DNA of 50,450 nucleotides from an uncultured Streptococcus sp. GTDB lineage: Bacteria > Bacillota > Bacilli > Lactobacillales > Streptococcaceae. The stretch spans positions 1 to 50,450 of the forward strand of contig CAKQDX010000015.1 in assembly GCA_934229725.1 (NCBI GenBank), read 5' to 3'. Positions 50,315-50,450 of this stretch are shown here, piece by piece (the first letter of the stretch is position 1; the number at the start of each line of letters is the position of its first letter). A program made the translations under genes and the position numbers. The notes beneath the pieces are model-generated. The model was not told the origin of the DNA. It searched no databases and was given only the letters and a program-made list of their open reading frames with translations.

Positions 50315-50321
50315 AAAATTT

Positions 50322-50352
50322 TGGTCTTCTTCGATAGAGGAAGGCTTTTTTC
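50322..50352 (+). terminator. Terminator of the PAP2 gene
   Basis: GGTCTTCTTC, loop GATA, GAGGAAGGCTTTTTTC. Confidence 0.78.
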
Positions 50353-50375
50353 CTTGAAAAAAGAAAAGGCCCCTT

Positions 50376-50450
50376 TGAACTGCACCCCAAAAGTTAGACA
50401 GAAAAAATCTAACTTGGGGTGTTTTTATTATGAAATTGACTTATGAAGAT
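50376..50450 (+). mobile_element. Left end of an IS3-family insertion sequence
   Basis: The stretch TGAACTGCACCCCAAAAG onward is the familiar terminal sequence of IS3-family (IS150-subgroup-like) elements of streptococci. Within it CACCCC...AGTTAGA pairs with TCTAACTTGGGGTG to form a terminator-like hairpin that insulates the transposase gene from outside transcription. The element runs off the window, so completeness, target duplication and right end cannot be judged. The outer boundary is approximate. Confidence 0.75.
50430..50450 (+). CDS. IS3-family transposase OrfA, 5' end only
   Basis: Seven codons remain: MKLTYED, the usual opening of OrfA (helix-turn-helix subunit) in streptococcal IS3 elements, straight after the terminal hairpin. 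Truncated by the window edge. Confidence 0.65.

Overview
The window looks like chromosome of a low-GC Streptococcus, most likely the salivarius group (S. salivarius / S. thermophilus / S. vestibularis). The grounds are recognisable streptococcal gene orders (adcR-adcC-adcB; uppS-cdsA-eep-proS; groES-groEL under CIRCE plus a CtsR box; pbp2a-rpmG-secE-nusG; sufC-D-S-U-B), an LPXTG protein of the SEC10/PgrA type, MecA beside an RgpG/TagO-type transferase, and an AdcR operator of the streptococcal form. The species call is an inference from remembered protein sequences, not a search. No rRNA, tRNA, CRISPR array, prophage or conjugative element was seen. One IS3-family end enters at the right edge.

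Layout. 1-497: no convincing gene; two near-identical 142-bp direct repeats, each with an intrinsic terminator. 0.5-6.3 kb: VanZ-family protein, a large LPXTG coiled-coil surface protein, and a two-gene amino-acid ABC importer on the minus strand. 6.5-9.9 kb: uppP, a frameshifted DUF3021-like gene, mecA and rgpG. 10-15.3 kb: the complete SUF Fe-S assembly operon. 15.6-21.3 kb: oligopeptide importer oppABCDF. 21.4-26.9 kb: a small unknown gene, hslO-dusB, the zinc-regulated adcRCB operon and an AEC-family permease. 27-31.6 kb: a glucose/maltose-type PTS IICBA protein behind a perfect cre-like palindrome, an EEP-fold hydrolase and pgi. 31.8-37.9 kb: yebC-type gene, yajC, uppS-cdsA-eep, proS. 38-41.3 kb: a long structured leader with a small peptide gene rich in Phe/Tyr codons and an intrinsic terminator, then a fused lipoprotein-permease and its ATPase. 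41.3-43.4 kb: groESL. 43.4-46.2 kb, minus strand: three small membrane-protein genes and an RluA/RluD-family pseudouridine synthase. 46.2-50.3 kb: pbp2a, rpmG, secE, nusG and a PAP2 phosphatase, then the IS3-family left end.

How the genes fit together. Much of the window is housekeeping for envelope and protein quality: undecaprenyl-phosphate supply and use (uppS, uppP, rgpG, pbp2a), phospholipid synthesis (cdsA), membrane proteolysis (eep), Sec translocation (yajC, secE), chaperones (groESL, hslO) and the ClpC adaptor mecA. Nutrient uptake is the other theme (amino acids, peptides, zinc, sugar).

The most interesting signal is the 38.0-38.5 kb leader. It has a consensus promoter, a strong ribosome site, a 21-codon ORF with FYYFSFF near its end, mutually exclusive hairpins and an intrinsic terminator, all ahead of a transporter. 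This has the architecture of ribosome-mediated attenuation responding to Phe/Tyr. Other unusual points are three genes whose -10 box sits only 6-9 nt before the start codon (candidate leaderless mRNAs), a hairpin that would bridge a distant Shine-Dalgarno to proS, and four places where a terminator T-tract runs straight into the -10 region of the next gene.
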